NCBI RefSeq assembly: GCF_026183695.1
Contig: NZ_JAPFRD010000002.1
Location: 240,279 to 304,278 of the forward strand
DNA length: 64,000 bases
Reading direction: 5' to 3'
Source of the DNA: Alteromonas aquimaris
GTDB taxonomy: Bacteria; Pseudomonadota; Gammaproteobacteria; Enterobacterales; Alteromonadaceae
The notes beneath the pieces are model-generated. The model did not search any database and was not told the DNA's origin. It worked only from the letters and a program-made list of their open reading frames with translations. Shown piece by piece: positions 53,611 to 63,345 of this stretch; position 1 is the stretch's first letter; each line of letters begins with the position of its first letter. The position numbers and the translations under genes were made by a program.

Positions 53611-55563
53611 GTGTCAGCTTTTGAGTGCTATCAACGAATAATGGCGTTACTGCCTGAGCCAAGCTTTATCGTATCTCTGAGCGGTAGAATTTTGGCATTA
53701 AACCGCAAAACGAAAGAACAGCTAGGCGATGCGTTAGAATGCGATGGTTGGCTGTTCGACGCCATTGAAGAAAGCTCACACCAGGACACCCGCACGTTTT
53801 TGCGCCATTGCGCGCGATCTAATCAACCCGTAATGGGCATCATGCGATGGCGAGTTTCACTGCAAGTCCCGTTTGAAGTGTGTAACGGTGGGCTGTTGGA
53901 GCCTCGCACCCCTGCCAGTGAACCCATACTGTTATTGCGCTTGCACAATAGGACTGAGACCAATTCCCGTTTTATCGCCCTTGAAAATCAAATCAACGCG
54001 TTACACCAGGAAATTGAAAGACGAAAGCATATCCAGACACAGTTAGATTTACAAAAGACCCATTTAAAAACCACGCTCGCCAGTATAGGAGAGGGAGTAG
54101 TAGTGGTAGATATGCAGGGCAGAATCAGTTTTATCAATTCTCACGCTGAACGAATGTGTGGATGGGCACAAAGCACTGCTGTAGGACGCTCCGTTGGAGA
54201 AGTGTTGACATTGACAGCGATCGATTCAGACGGTTCTGACTACGAAGAGGTACATTGTTTGATGTCCGGTTCGTTTGAAAAAGGCTACGAAAAAATAGTT
54301 AAGTTAGTGGCTAAAGATGGCGCCCGGCGAACAATTGAGCTAACGGTAAACTCCATTCTCCATAATGATGCTCCAAACGAAGCCGTGTTGGTTTTTCGGG
54401 ATGTAACCCAAAAACGACGGTTGGAACGAGAATTAGTTAGGCGCACGATTCGGCTAGAAGAGATGAATCATCGTAAAAATAAGTTTCTCACCATGTTGGC
54501 ACACGAACTGCGTAGCCCCATTGCCCCAATCGCAAATGCCGTACATATTATGAAGGCAGAAAATAGAACTGCAGAACAGACCCGTCATGCGGTACAAGTA
54601 GTTGAACGTCAAATCAACCATATGCAGCGCCTTATTGATGACATGTTAGATGTTTCGCGGGTGGTAGCGGAAAAGTTATACATTGTAAAAACCGATGTAG
54701 AAATGGTCTCATTAGTAGAGACAGTCTGCGGAGACATGAATAGTCAATTCAAACAACGTCACATTAACTGTGTTATTGATCTCCCTTCAAGTCCCATATG
54801 GTTTGCCGCAGATATGGAACGCATGCGTCAGGTATTGCATAACCTGTTAAATAACTCACTGAAATTTACTCCTCAAGGGGGAACGATTACAGTGAGACTG
54901 TTTTCTCAATCATCCGAGCTACATCTGCAAGTTCAAGACACTGGGCCCGGAATTGAGGAAGATGCAATAGGAACTATTTTCGAGCCATTCACCCAAGCAG
55001 AACAACCTTTGGATAGACCAAGTGGGGGGTTAGGATTAGGGTTGTCGCTGGTGAAAGGTATAGTTGAGTTGCACGATGGTCAGATCAGGGCGACATGTAC
55101 TGGCCCGGATCAGGGCCTGACCATTTCTATCGTGCTACCTTTACAGGAACAAAGCGTTGAACCGCCACAAAAGGAGGAAAAAGTTAACCATTTTACACTT
55201 CAGAAAGTTTTGATCATCGAGGATGATAAAGATAATGCTGAAACGCTCAGTGAATTGTTGCGGTTACTGGGACATGAAGTGGTATGGGCTCCCGATGGGG
55301 TGCAAGGTATTGAAATGGCGGGTAAATTTTCCCCCACGCTGATTTTCTGTGACATTGGGCTACCAGGGCTGGATGGTTTTCGAGTAGCTGAACGCATACG
55401 TTCCCAATCATCATTGAAGTCCACGCGCCTGATTGCGTTATCCGGCTACAGCGGTCGCGATTTTCGTAGACGCGCAAAACAGGCGGGTTTTGATCACCAT
55501 CTGGTTAAGCCTGCTTCTTTAGCGGAGCTACAAAATGTGCTTCACCTTCCTATCGAGAACTGA
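53611..55563 (+). CDS. PAS-containing hybrid histidine kinase/response regulator
   Basis: A 650-residue protein from GTG 53611. An N-terminal PAS-like part (LPEPSFIVSLSGRILALNRK), a coiled coil, then a second PAS (TTLASIGEGVVVVDMQGRIS to FRDVTQKRRLERELV). HisKA with His at about residue 298 (LAHELRSPIAP). HATPase_c with NLLNNSLKF, DTGPGIEED and GGLGLGLSLV. The receiver domain has IIEDDKDNAE and the phospho-acceptor Asp at about 581 (CDIGLPGLDG). No membrane segment. It resembles the FIST-linked kinase at 33508 in its kinase and receiver parts, so the two are paralogous. No separate output regulator lies beside it. Confidence 0.9.
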   Translation: MSAFECYQRIMALLPEPSFIVSLSGRILALNRKTKEQLGDALECDGWLFDAIEESSHQDTRTFLRHCARSNQPVMGIMRWRVSLQVPFEVCNGGLLEPRTPASEPILLLRLHNRTETNSRFIALENQINALHQEIERRKHIQTQLDLQKTHLKTTLASIGEGVVVVDMQGRISFINSHAERMCGWAQSTAVGRSVGEVLTLTAIDSDGSDYEEVHCLMSGSFEKGYEKIVKLVAKDGARRTIELTVNSILHNDAPNEAVLVFRDVTQKRRLERELVRRTIRLEEMNHRKNKFLTMLAHELRSPIAPIANAVHIMKAENRTAEQTRHAVQVVERQINHMQRLIDDMLDVSRVVAEKLYIVKTDVEMVSLVETVCGDMNSQFKQRHINCVIDLPSSPIWFAADMERMRQVLHNLLNNSLKFTPQGGTITVRLFSQSSELHLQVQDTGPGIEEDAIGTIFEPFTQAEQPLDRPSGGLGLGLSLVKGIVELHDGQIRATCTGPDQGLTISIVLPLQEQSVEPPQKEEKVNHFTLQKVLIIEDDKDNAETLSELLRLLGHEVVWAPDGVQGIEMAGKFSPTLIFCDIGLPGLDGFRVAERIRSQSSLKSTRLIALSGYSGRDFRRRAKQAGFDHHLVKPASLAELQNVLHLPIEN

Positions 55564-55868
55564 ACCAAATAGAAATGTATTTGCGCCAGCAACAACTCTT
55601 TGCCTCCACACTACGCTTTATTGTTAAGCAAATAATAGTCATATCTATTCGACTATAGCCCTGTCGGTTCCATAAAAACCATCCTTATAAGAGAGCGAAT
55701 ATTGAGGTCCCCCACCTAAAAAATTAACTTTTCTTAATTCAATTAGTTGCGTTTTTCCTATTGTTTATAAAAATTTTTCATAAGGTTATGCGAATATGAG
55801 GGGACTGACTAAGCTTATAACTCGAATTTTTCTAACGAATTGTTTGGCATCAGGAGGTCGTAGCCAAA
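55564..55868. other. intergenic region upstream of the secreted protein gene
   Basis: About 300 AT-rich bases with no gene. The expected promoter of the following gene could not be pinned down. Confidence 0.4.
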
Positions 55869-55910
55869 ATGAAGTGGATTCGTTTTATGGTGAAACCAAT
55901 TAGAGGATGA
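55869..55910 (+). CDS. possible 13-residue leader peptide
   Basis: ATG 55869 is 11 bases after AGGAGG at 55852-55857 and opens a 13-codon frame (MKWIRFMVKPIRG) that ends 6 bases before the next gene. It may be a translated leader; a chance frame is also possible. Confidence 0.25.
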   Translation: MKWIRFMVKPIRG

Positions 55911-55916
55911 TAAACC

Positions 55917-56693
55917 ATGAAAAAAATTATGAGAGGTATAGGTTTAACAATAGCGTTATTTGTCATGTGCGGTTATGCCCTGAATAGCCTGGCTGATGAA
56001 CATGGTAAAAAGGGTGATAAACAGGAAATACTGGCAGAAATGTGGGTGATGGTACCCAAAGAAGGTCAGATGGAACAACTTGAACAAGCTATCCGCGAGC
56101 ATTCTAAGTTTCGTCAATCGAAACAGGATTCGAGAAAATGGAATATTTATTCGCCGGTGCTTGGCCATAAACTTGATCGTATAGCTGTGCGGGCTACAGG
56201 GTTCACCTGGCAAGATATGGACGGATACCGCGATTGGGCAGAAAAACAGGGAATAAATAAACACTGGATGGAGACTGCTTCGCAATATGTTGATCACTAC
56301 CACCATTATTTGTCAGTAATTGATCACGAAAACAGCCACTGGGGTTCTGATGTAAAATATAATTATGTGGGCGTAACCAGCTATGTACCCAAAGTCGGAC
56401 ATTGGGGGGACATAGAAAAAGACAAAAAAGCGTTAGCAGATGCGGCCAAAGCTGAAAAATGGCCTTATCACTGGGCGTTTGCCTCCCAAGTGGGCGGGCG
56501 TGGCGATCTCACTCTTGCCGTGCCATACCAAAACTGGGCGGCCATGGCCCCACCAGAGCAAAAATTTTCTCAAGTCCTGGCAAAGAACTTAGGCAATGAA
56601 GAGAAAGCGAAAGAGTTGATGAAAAATTGGGCGAGTCACTTTGAAGAAATCAGCTACAATATCTGGGCGCTTCGCAATGACCTGATGCAATAA
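55917..56693 (+). CDS. secreted protein of unknown family
   Basis: A 258-residue protein with a Sec signal (LTIALFVMCGYALNSLADE). The mature part is rich in Trp, His and Tyr, with YVDHYHHYLSVIDHENSHW in the centre; the arrangement of two similar halves (AEMWVMVPKEGQMEQLEQAI and ASQVGGRGDLTLAVPYQNWA) recalls NIPSNAP or dimeric alpha-beta barrel folds. Function unknown; it probably acts in the periplasm. AGAGGATG upstream serves as ribosome site. A hairpin follows at 56703. Confidence 0.65.
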   Translation: MKKIMRGIGLTIALFVMCGYALNSLADEHGKKGDKQEILAEMWVMVPKEGQMEQLEQAIREHSKFRQSKQDSRKWNIYSPVLGHKLDRIAVRATGFTWQDMDGYRDWAEKQGINKHWMETASQYVDHYHHYLSVIDHENSHWGSDVKYNYVGVTSYVPKVGHWGDIEKDKKALADAAKAEKWPYHWAFASQVGGRGDLTLAVPYQNWAAMAPPEQKFSQVLAKNLGNEEKAKELMKNWASHFEEISYNIWALRNDLMQ

Positions 56694-56702
56694 CTATCAA
56701 AT

Positions 56703-56728
56703 GGGCCCTTTCTCCTGAGTAAGGGCCC
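56703..56728 (+). terminator. hairpin after the secreted protein gene
   Basis: GGGCCCTT/AAGGGCCC stem with a 10-base loop, 9 bases after the stop. The U-run is short, so termination may be weak. Confidence 0.6.
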
Positions 56729-57115
56729 CTGCTTCAACTTTACTGCATGAGACTAGCTAGACAGAATCGCTTGGTAATTAAGATACGACAAAGTCGCTTG
56801 GTGTTAACAGCATAAACTGGATTAGTCACCATTTATTCTGACGTTTCTAAAAACAGGGCGTAATCAAATTTGACAGTTCTTGAGTACGTTGAGCGGTCCT
56901 CAAAGAATGTCATCTCCGCGCATGCGGAGATCTGTTTCGTCCAATTGTAATGGTAAGTAGCCCTTTTTTGAAGTTACGATAACAGTTTTGGAGGTTCCCA
57001 TTTCCAAGGGAATGACGACTCTTCGAAGATGCATCTTTAAAGACCGCAAATTGTCTTTTGCTGCCTGTGAGGTTAAGTCGACACTTCCTATCTAAAATGT
57101 CTCATCAGATGTGAG

Positions 57116-57162
57116 CTACTACACATATACCTAGGTAATCACACTACTACACATATACCTAG
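57116..57162. repeat. two 19-base direct repeats
   Basis: CTACTACACATATACCTAG occurs at 57116-57134 and again at 57144-57162, followed by the palindrome GTACTAGTAC. It lies just beyond the 3' end of the GGDEF gene; between 56729 and 57181 nothing else was recognised. Confidence 0.8.
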
Positions 57163-57181
57163 CTGTACTAGTACAAAATGG

Positions 57182-58219
57182 TTAGTCCATTTTAACAGTA
57201 TTCTTTCCTGCTTCTTTCGCTTTATATAGCCGTTCGTCAGCTATTTTTAACGAGGGCTCAAATTTGTTCACATCATCAAGTTCGCTCATGCCCGCACTGA
57301 ATGAGGCATGGACGGTTTGCCCCTCATGCTGAAAACTGAAACTTGAAAATTCCTGTTTAATTTTATCAATAAGCCTCTCGGCATCGGTAAGGTTGGTATT
57401 GAGTAGAACCACTAGAAACTCTTCGCCTCCCCACCTTGCCACCAAATCCGAACCTTTTATATTTTGACGGATTATACTGGCAAGCGTAATGAGCACATTA
57501 TCTCCAAACGCATGACCATAATTATCGTTAAGTGTTTTAAAGCTATCTGCATCCAGCAAAGCCACCACCGCCGTGCTTTTAAGCGAATGGCGAGTTAAAG
57601 CACTGTGCAAACCATGCCGATTCAGAAGTTTGGTAAGCGCATCCGTTGCTGCGAAATTCTGATGTGCTTTGGATATTTCAGCAATGGCACTATAGGATCC
57701 AAAGCGTATCCATTCACTCGTAATAATTAGCACTAAAAGCGCAGTGGTACTGGCAAAGATGCGTATTTTATGAGCAGGTTCGTAATCGTATGCAAAATCC
57801 AGAGTAGTGGTCAGGACAAAAATACTTGTAACCAAATATAAAACAGCAAAGAAGAGGCCGGTATGTGGGCCGACTAAAAGTATCATCAGCATAAGGATGG
57901 GATAGGTCCAGTAAGCCCCCGTGCCTTCGTTCCCTCCCATTACCAGAAGGTAAAGGGCAAGCAAATATAACAAAGCAGATAAAAATATCGAGATAGACTG
58001 TACGTGCTCGGTCTTTCTAGCTTTAAGGGCGAAAACGATTATTACGCCCATAAACACGAGTAAGACAACACCAAGATACAGTCGGTTTTCCAGTAAAGAG
58101 TTGATACCAAAGGAACCTAAAAATATACAACCTAAAAAGGCAAAGGAAGAAAGAAGCAAGCGTTTCCGGTGATTTTCAATTTGCTCTGGACTATTAAGTG
58201 TTTTCAACCGACTCTCCAT
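57182..58219 (-). CDS. membrane GGDEF diguanylate cyclase
   Basis: A 345-residue protein with about six membrane helices in the first 185 residues, then a GGDEF domain: DALTKLLNRHGL, LDADSFKTLNDNYGHAFGDN and the active site ARWGGEEFLVV (GGEEF). It ends in the usual ADERLYKAKEAGKN. It should make cyclic-di-GMP at the inner membrane; the inhibitory-site RxxD upstream of GGEEF reads GSDL, so no clear I-site is seen. ATG 58219 has GAGGGATG upstream. Confidence 0.88.
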   Translation of the reverse strand: MESRLKTLNSPEQIENHRKRLLLSSFAFLGCIFLGSFGINSLLENRLYLGVVLLVFMGVIIVFALKARKTEHVQSISIFLSALLYLLALYLLVMGGNEGTGAYWTYPILMLMILLVGPHTGLFFAVLYLVTSIFVLTTTLDFAYDYEPAHKIRIFASTTALLVLIITSEWIRFGSYSAIAEISKAHQNFAATDALTKLLNRHGLHSALTRHSLKSTAVVALLDADSFKTLNDNYGHAFGDNVLITLASIIRQNIKGSDLVARWGGEEFLVVLLNTNLTDAERLIDKIKQEFSSFSFQHEGQTVHASFSAGMSELDDVNKFEPSLKIADERLYKAKEAGKNTVKMD

Positions 58220-58383
58220 TGTAACATCCCTCGACTATTTGCCATGCTATTTAGCCGGGGGCTTATAGGTCTTGAAGCTGATAGCTATTACCATATTACT
58301 GTAATCCTAGTACTTATAAACAAGCAAAGCCTGGTTGGCCTGGAAATAAGTAAATTCGATAACCTTCTATTCGTTCTGGAGTT

Positions 58384-59940
58384 TTAATAGGAATCGGGGT
58401 TAAATCGTCCGTTATATTTTCGAGTGCCATCTCTTTTCCAAAATTCAATGGCAGGAATTTGGAATTCCCACAACTCTGCCGCATTCCAAGTGAAGTCATC
58501 CTTATAGCGCGCTTTGAGAAATTCTTTGTCATAGTGGCATTCGTTTCTACTTTCTTCAAAAAATAAATTACTTTGTCTGGATATGACTATTTCCTGGTGA
58601 CACAGAAACTGGATTTGCCTGCGGGTAATTTGTTTGCAAACAGGTTCGTCCACACTTTGAGGGTATAATGACGACACGATGGCGCGCTCGATTTCACCGG
58701 AATCTGCGTGCACGAAATAAATCCCTGAGCCAAGTGGAAACCGGCCCACCATTCTGAGAAAGCAATTTACGTATTCCGCTTTGTAGGTGTTGGCGTGCAT
58801 ACCTTCCTCAAGGATGTCATATGCCCGATAGATGGTTCTGTAATCGAACTCTTTTTTAGTAGATAACAAAAAAGAAGCATAGGTCATCGGAATACGCAAC
58901 AAATCCCCAAGTTCGCTATGATTTTCTTTTAAAGCAGATAGCATTTCCAACATGAAATTGAGCTGACTACGTTCCTCACCTTCGAACTCTTCTTTATCCT
59001 CACGGGTGTTGAAGCGAACAATAGGGATACCAATTCCGAGTTCAATAAAGTCCTTCGTTTTCTTTTCAATAATCGCAACAAGCTTTTTTCGCTCTTTTTG
59101 ACTCAATACACGGTAGCTATCCGCTCCTATCAATGATTGAACTTCAGGGCTATGTAAGCCGAGTGACTGCAACAAAGCCGCCTTCGCTAGTGGTTTGAGA
59201 ACTTTTTCCCGGTACGCAAGCTTTGTCTCAGCAGGCATAGGCTTGCGAAACACATCCAAACTGATTTTTGTTTCCCCTTTGCTAGCCATTAAACTCACTT
59301 TGCTTTTCGGGCTAAATAACGCACCCAGTCGCTGTGATAAAAACTCTGACTGAAAGGAATACTTAAATCTAATTTCTTCAAAAAGAGCGATGGTCAGCGC
59401 TGCAATATAAATGGGTTTATATTTTTCATTCCTGATATGACGAACTTTATCCTCCGGAGCGGGGGTAGACAAAGCTATCGTCCCTAGAAACTGGCTAAAA
59501 ATCTGGTGACCATCTAACAGGTCCAGAATCTCATCTGTTAGGTGATCAAGAGTTTCATAGCGTTGATTCCTAGCTGTATTCAGTCGATCCTCAAGCGCAT
59601 GGTATTCGTCTTCAATTTTACTTTGTTTAGCGGTGATGCGTGCTAGATAACGTGGGGTGGACGGGTGGCCTTTAATGGAGGGGTATCTACCCGTGTCTTG
59701 CTGATACTTTTTAATACGATCTACTTGATCTTGAAATTTATTTATTCTATTTTTCAGTGAATTAAGTGTTGCGTGGTCGGCCTGATATTCGCAAAAAAAA
59801 ATCTTTGCGTCTTCTACCAACCCCCGATATCGGCGCATAAAGTCTGATATTTTTCGAGAAATTTCACTTACCATTGTTGGTATTTTTGAAAATTTCTCTT
59901 CGGCTGCTGCTGGTGAGCTTGTTTTGCTATCGAGAAGCAT
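58384..59940 (-). CDS. degenerate HD-GYP-like protein
   Basis: A 518-residue cytoplasmic protein. A basic, helical N-terminal region with coiled coils (about 60-130) leads to a domain related to HD-GYP phosphodiesterases. The tell-tale end is FLRMVGRFPLGSGIYFV, matching the usual L-G-yP-G-S block. LLRIPMTYASFLLSTKKEFD and YRAYDILEEGM correspond to the helix after the GYP loop. The HD pair and the GYP motif themselves are missing, so catalysis is unlikely; it may bind cyclic-di-GMP or a partner. It lies between two GGDEF genes. Confidence 0.6.
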   Translation of the reverse strand: MLLDSKTSSPAAAEEKFSKIPTMVSEISRKISDFMRRYRGLVEDAKIFFCEYQADHATLNSLKNRINKFQDQVDRIKKYQQDTGRYPSIKGHPSTPRYLARITAKQSKIEDEYHALEDRLNTARNQRYETLDHLTDEILDLLDGHQIFSQFLGTIALSTPAPEDKVRHIRNEKYKPIYIAALTIALFEEIRFKYSFQSEFLSQRLGALFSPKSKVSLMASKGETKISLDVFRKPMPAETKLAYREKVLKPLAKAALLQSLGLHSPEVQSLIGADSYRVLSQKERKKLVAIIEKKTKDFIELGIGIPIVRFNTREDKEEFEGEERSQLNFMLEMLSALKENHSELGDLLRIPMTYASFLLSTKKEFDYRTIYRAYDILEEGMHANTYKAEYVNCFLRMVGRFPLGSGIYFVHADSGEIERAIVSSLYPQSVDEPVCKQITRRQIQFLCHQEIVISRQSNLFFEESRNECHYDKEFLKARYKDDFTWNAAELWEFQIPAIEFWKRDGTRKYNGRFNPDSY

Positions 59941-60402
59941 CGAACTTCAAAATCCTTTTCGACCCATTGTTAACTGTAAAGAAAACTAACACTGCGATCC
60001 GGCTTTTGCAACTGTGTTCATCAAATAGACTTTATATAAATATCTTCAATGATCACAAGAGAGGTCGACCAGTAATAGGTTAGAAGTAATCACTAAAACT
60101 AAAACTTAAATATTAAAAAGTAATAAGGAGTAGGCAGATCAATAGGAAACAGGTTGTAAATTATTAATAAGCTCCTTGGCGTCGCCTGAATAAGTTGACA
60201 AACTAATTACTGGGAATAGAGTGGGGCTGATATGACTAACGTTAACCGCAAAAAACAGCATACCCGCTAACGCGAAAAATTGTCTCTTCAGTGTTAGCAT
60301 GGAAGATAATGAGCACAATGCGCTGATGGAGAGTACGCTTAGATAGCTACATATAGTAAAGCGCGGGTATATACAAAGAAGTCTTTTGGTAAGACAAAAT
60401 AT
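59941..60402. other. divergent intergenic region
   Basis: About 460 AT-rich bases between divergent genes; promoters for both must lie here. No gene or RNA recognised. Confidence 0.4.
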
Positions 60403-62334
60403 TTGTCAGATAAAAATAAGAAACGTAAAAGCAGTACAAATTCTATGATAACAATTGCAGTACGACCTGTTATTTTCATTTGTTTCGTTATTTTGAGTGC
60501 ACTAGCCTCAGCTGAATCCTTTTCGCCTCAGTATGACAAGGATGGAAGGTTGGATAATGATTTTTACAACCAACTGATAGTGACGCAACCGCAACAACTG
60601 CTTACCCAACTGGAACCTTTGATCCATCATTCCGCCACCGATTTAGAAAAAGAAGTGCAATTACAAGCTCGTTATTTTATTGCTAGTGCTTATTACTATT
60701 TATCTCAACGTAATAAAATATTTTCCGTGGCTGAAAAAGGACTCACATTGGCGAGGGCGCAAGGTGAGCAAAAATTTGAAGCTCGGTTTCTCGCCATTCT
60801 TGCCATAGGCGCGTTAAGCAAACAAAATTTCAACTTCGCTAATAATTACGCTAATCAAGCCTTATTGTTAGCAGAAGAGCTAGCAGCAGAGACACTTTTT
60901 CATGGCGAAATACTCCTTTTAGCAGCCCAGGTTTATTACGAAACAGGAGCACTTCAACGCGCTTTAAAAGTGATGGTGAAAGCCAATGAGATTTTTACCA
61001 ATTTGAACGACACCAAAAACCGTTCAGAGGCGCTCGCCAGTATTGCGCTGATGTACGACGAGCTTGGCCAGCCAGAACAAGCAATAGAATACCACTTACA
61101 GTCGCTTGATCTGATCGACATTGAAACAAACCTGATCGAAGCGTCGATTACCTATTACAACATTGCCTTAACGTATCACAGCTCGAACGAACCTCAGAAA
61201 GCACGACACTACGCAGAACTTTCATTGCATTATGCACAAAAAGCGAAGGACGAGGTGGGGGCAGCCTATGCTATTTATGAACTGGCTAGTCTGGATGAAG
61301 AGCAACAAGCATTTGACCGTGCATTTGAGTTGGTTAACACCGTTATTCCGGTTGTGCAGGAAAATGATGTTACCGGCATGATAATTTTATCCCACTTACT
61401 ACGCGCCAGGCTGCTCGCCCACTTGCAATTGCCTGATTGGGAGGCTGATTTAGCTATTGCTGAACCTTTGGTGGAAAAAACTGCCAGCCTCAAACGTAGG
61501 ATCGCACTGGTGCGCACTAAAGCAAAAATTTATGAATTAATAAACAACCCCCCTTCAGCACTGGAATATTATAAGCAGTGGGTTTCACTTAACGAGGAGC
61601 AACTTAAGGCAACCCAAGAGCAATCCACTCGGCGTTATCAGGCGATGTTTGAACTAAACGAAGCGGAAGCAGAAAACGAACTTTTACATACCCAAAAAAA
61701 ACTCGCCGAGACAGAGTTGGAAGCAAAGGAGTTTCGCCAATGGCTTTTAATAATACTTTCATTGTTACTTCTCATCGTTTTGGTCGCCGCAGTGGCGATG
61801 TTGTTGATGCAGGTTAAAACTAAAAAGAAATTTAGAGAAATGGCGATGGTTGATGAACTGACTAATACCCGGAATAGACGCAGTATTAGTTTATTTGCTC
61901 AACAGACTATGGCTGAGGCAAAAGAAAAGCACACTAACGTTTGCTTTGCCATGGTAGACATTGACCATTTTAAATCTTTCAATGATCGTTTTGGTCATGA
62001 TGTTGGCGATAGAGTATTAAAAGCTGTTGCCAGCGCTATTGCCAGCGAATTAAGAGTGCGGGATGCGTTGGGCCGCTGGGGTGGCGAAGAGTGGTTAATT
62101 GTGTTGCCTGACAGTCGATGTGAAAGCATAGAGAATATTTTTCAGCGAATTCAGTCTCGGCTAAAAACAATGCATTTAGGCCTTGAAGATGCACCAGTGA
62201 TCACTGTGAGCATGGGGTGTACAAACCTTCTGGCACACGATATGTCGTTAGATCAGGTGGTCAAGCGAGCGGATGAAGCGCTATACAAAGCTAAAAATAA
62301 TGGGCGTAATCGTTTCGAAATTAATCCAGGCTAA
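60403..62334 (+). CDS. TPR-sensor GGDEF diguanylate cyclase
   Basis: A 643-residue protein from TTG 60403; ATG 60445 is an alternative that gives a more usual signal peptide (FICFVILSALASAESF). The periplasmic part is about ten tetratricopeptide repeats (for example SIALMYDELGQPEQAIEYHL). A membrane helix follows (WLLIILSLLLLIVLVAAVAM). The C-terminal GGDEF domain has DELTNTRNRRSI, VDIDHFKSFNDRFGHDVGD and the active site GRWGGEEWL (GGEEW). It is expected to make cyclic-di-GMP in response to a periplasmic signal. Confidence 0.85.
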   Translation: MSDKNKKRKSSTNSMITIAVRPVIFICFVILSALASAESFSPQYDKDGRLDNDFYNQLIVTQPQQLLTQLEPLIHHSATDLEKEVQLQARYFIASAYYYLSQRNKIFSVAEKGLTLARAQGEQKFEARFLAILAIGALSKQNFNFANNYANQALLLAEELAAETLFHGEILLLAAQVYYETGALQRALKVMVKANEIFTNLNDTKNRSEALASIALMYDELGQPEQAIEYHLQSLDLIDIETNLIEASITYYNIALTYHSSNEPQKARHYAELSLHYAQKAKDEVGAAYAIYELASLDEEQQAFDRAFELVNTVIPVVQENDVTGMIILSHLLRARLLAHLQLPDWEADLAIAEPLVEKTASLKRRIALVRTKAKIYELINNPPSALEYYKQWVSLNEEQLKATQEQSTRRYQAMFELNEAEAENELLHTQKKLAETELEAKEFRQWLLIILSLLLLIVLVAAVAMLLMQVKTKKKFREMAMVDELTNTRNRRSISLFAQQTMAEAKEKHTNVCFAMVDIDHFKSFNDRFGHDVGDRVLKAVASAIASELRVRDALGRWGGEEWLIVLPDSRCESIENIFQRIQSRLKTMHLGLEDAPVITVSMGCTNLLAHDMSLDQVVKRADEALYKAKNNGRNRFEINPG

Positions 62335-62724
62335 GCGCTGATAGTGAAGTAAATGAAGAAAAAAATTGGCTTCACTGTTAGGTGTTACGGGTTTGTGTTG
62401 ACTTAGCCAACTACCACCCAAAATTAATCACTTAACTCCCCCCACAGGGCATGAGTAGTCGCTATTGTCCACCTGCGCGCTGTGCTAGTGAAGTTACTGC
62501 TTGTGCCCAGAAGAAGCCGATCCCTCGCACCTATCATACGAAGTAAGCCTATTTTTAAAATTTGTTATAGCTAGGTTATACCCTCGTCTTTTTCGAGGTA
62601 ATGCAGCAGGAGTCGACTGGGGTGTCGAGCGCTGGATAGCGCTAATTGGAGGTGACCAAGTGTTAACTAACTTTGCTCAAAAAGGGGGGCTCATTACTCG
62701 CATACACGGATTAACAAGGGCGCG
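62335..62724. other. intergenic region without supported gene
   Basis: About 390 bases between convergent genes. A 77-codon frame at 62501-62734 overlaps the end of the next gene and has no domain; it is rejected. Confidence 0.4.
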
Positions 62725-63204
62725 TTACACATGACGCGTAATCATTTTTTTATTACCTGTAAAGTTTTTATATAACAATAAGTGGGATTGAAGTGAGAAC
62801 GTGTCTGTGCGCGTTTCATATTCTTTAATCCAGGCAATCAACATTAACAGGTTGGCGTCTTGTTCGGCCGGGGAAGAATATTTATGTGGTTCCCATGGAC
62901 GATTACGGGCGTTAGCGATACATTGATTCACTGGCAGGTTTAAAAATATCATTTCATCGCAACGCGGAGCAATGTGCGTTAATAAATCGGTATAGCACCC
63001 TTCAATTACCCAATTTTCATAACTGTCCGTAAAGTGGTTTAGCATCCGCATAGACTCTTTAAGGGGCCTACGAACTGGAGGAGCACCTGGCAGCCAGGCG
63101 ATGCTATCCAGCTCAAAATGAGCTAACTTGTTCTGTTCAGCCAGTTTTTTGGCGAGCGTGGATTTTCCAGCGCCGGAATTTCCAAAAATTAGGATGTTAT
63201 TCAT
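62725..63204 (-). CDS. small P-loop kinase-like protein (adenylate kinase/FlaR type)
   Basis: A 159-residue P-loop NTPase. Walker A is FGNSGAGKSTLAKKL at residues 7-16. The HFELDSIAWLPG block and NWVIEGCYTDLL match the topology-modulation/FlaR-like adenylate-kinase-related family, and IFLNLPVNQCIANARNRPW resembles the lid region. The phosphate acceptor is unknown. ATG 63204 has AGGAA upstream. It stands alone. Confidence 0.78.
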   Translation of the reverse strand: MNNILIFGNSGAGKSTLAKKLAEQNKLAHFELDSIAWLPGAPPVRRPLKESMRMLNHFTDSYENWVIEGCYTDLLTHIAPRCDEMIFLNLPVNQCIANARNRPWEPHKYSSPAEQDANLLMLIAWIKEYETRTDTFSLQSHLLLYKNFTGNKKMITRHV

Positions 63205-63345
63205 ATTTTTAATTCCTGTGACTCCATCTTTTTATCTAATCGTTCAGTGATTCAAAAAATTTTTAAAAAATTTTGTCAGGTTTTCGAACTTCCTTTCGTC
63301 TATAGAAGACACATTCACTTTTTATAATGACATGAAGGAAAAACA

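Noticed and set aside
62501..62734. 77-codon plus-strand frame between convergent genes
   Set aside because: It runs into the P-loop kinase gene on the other strand and has no ribosome site.
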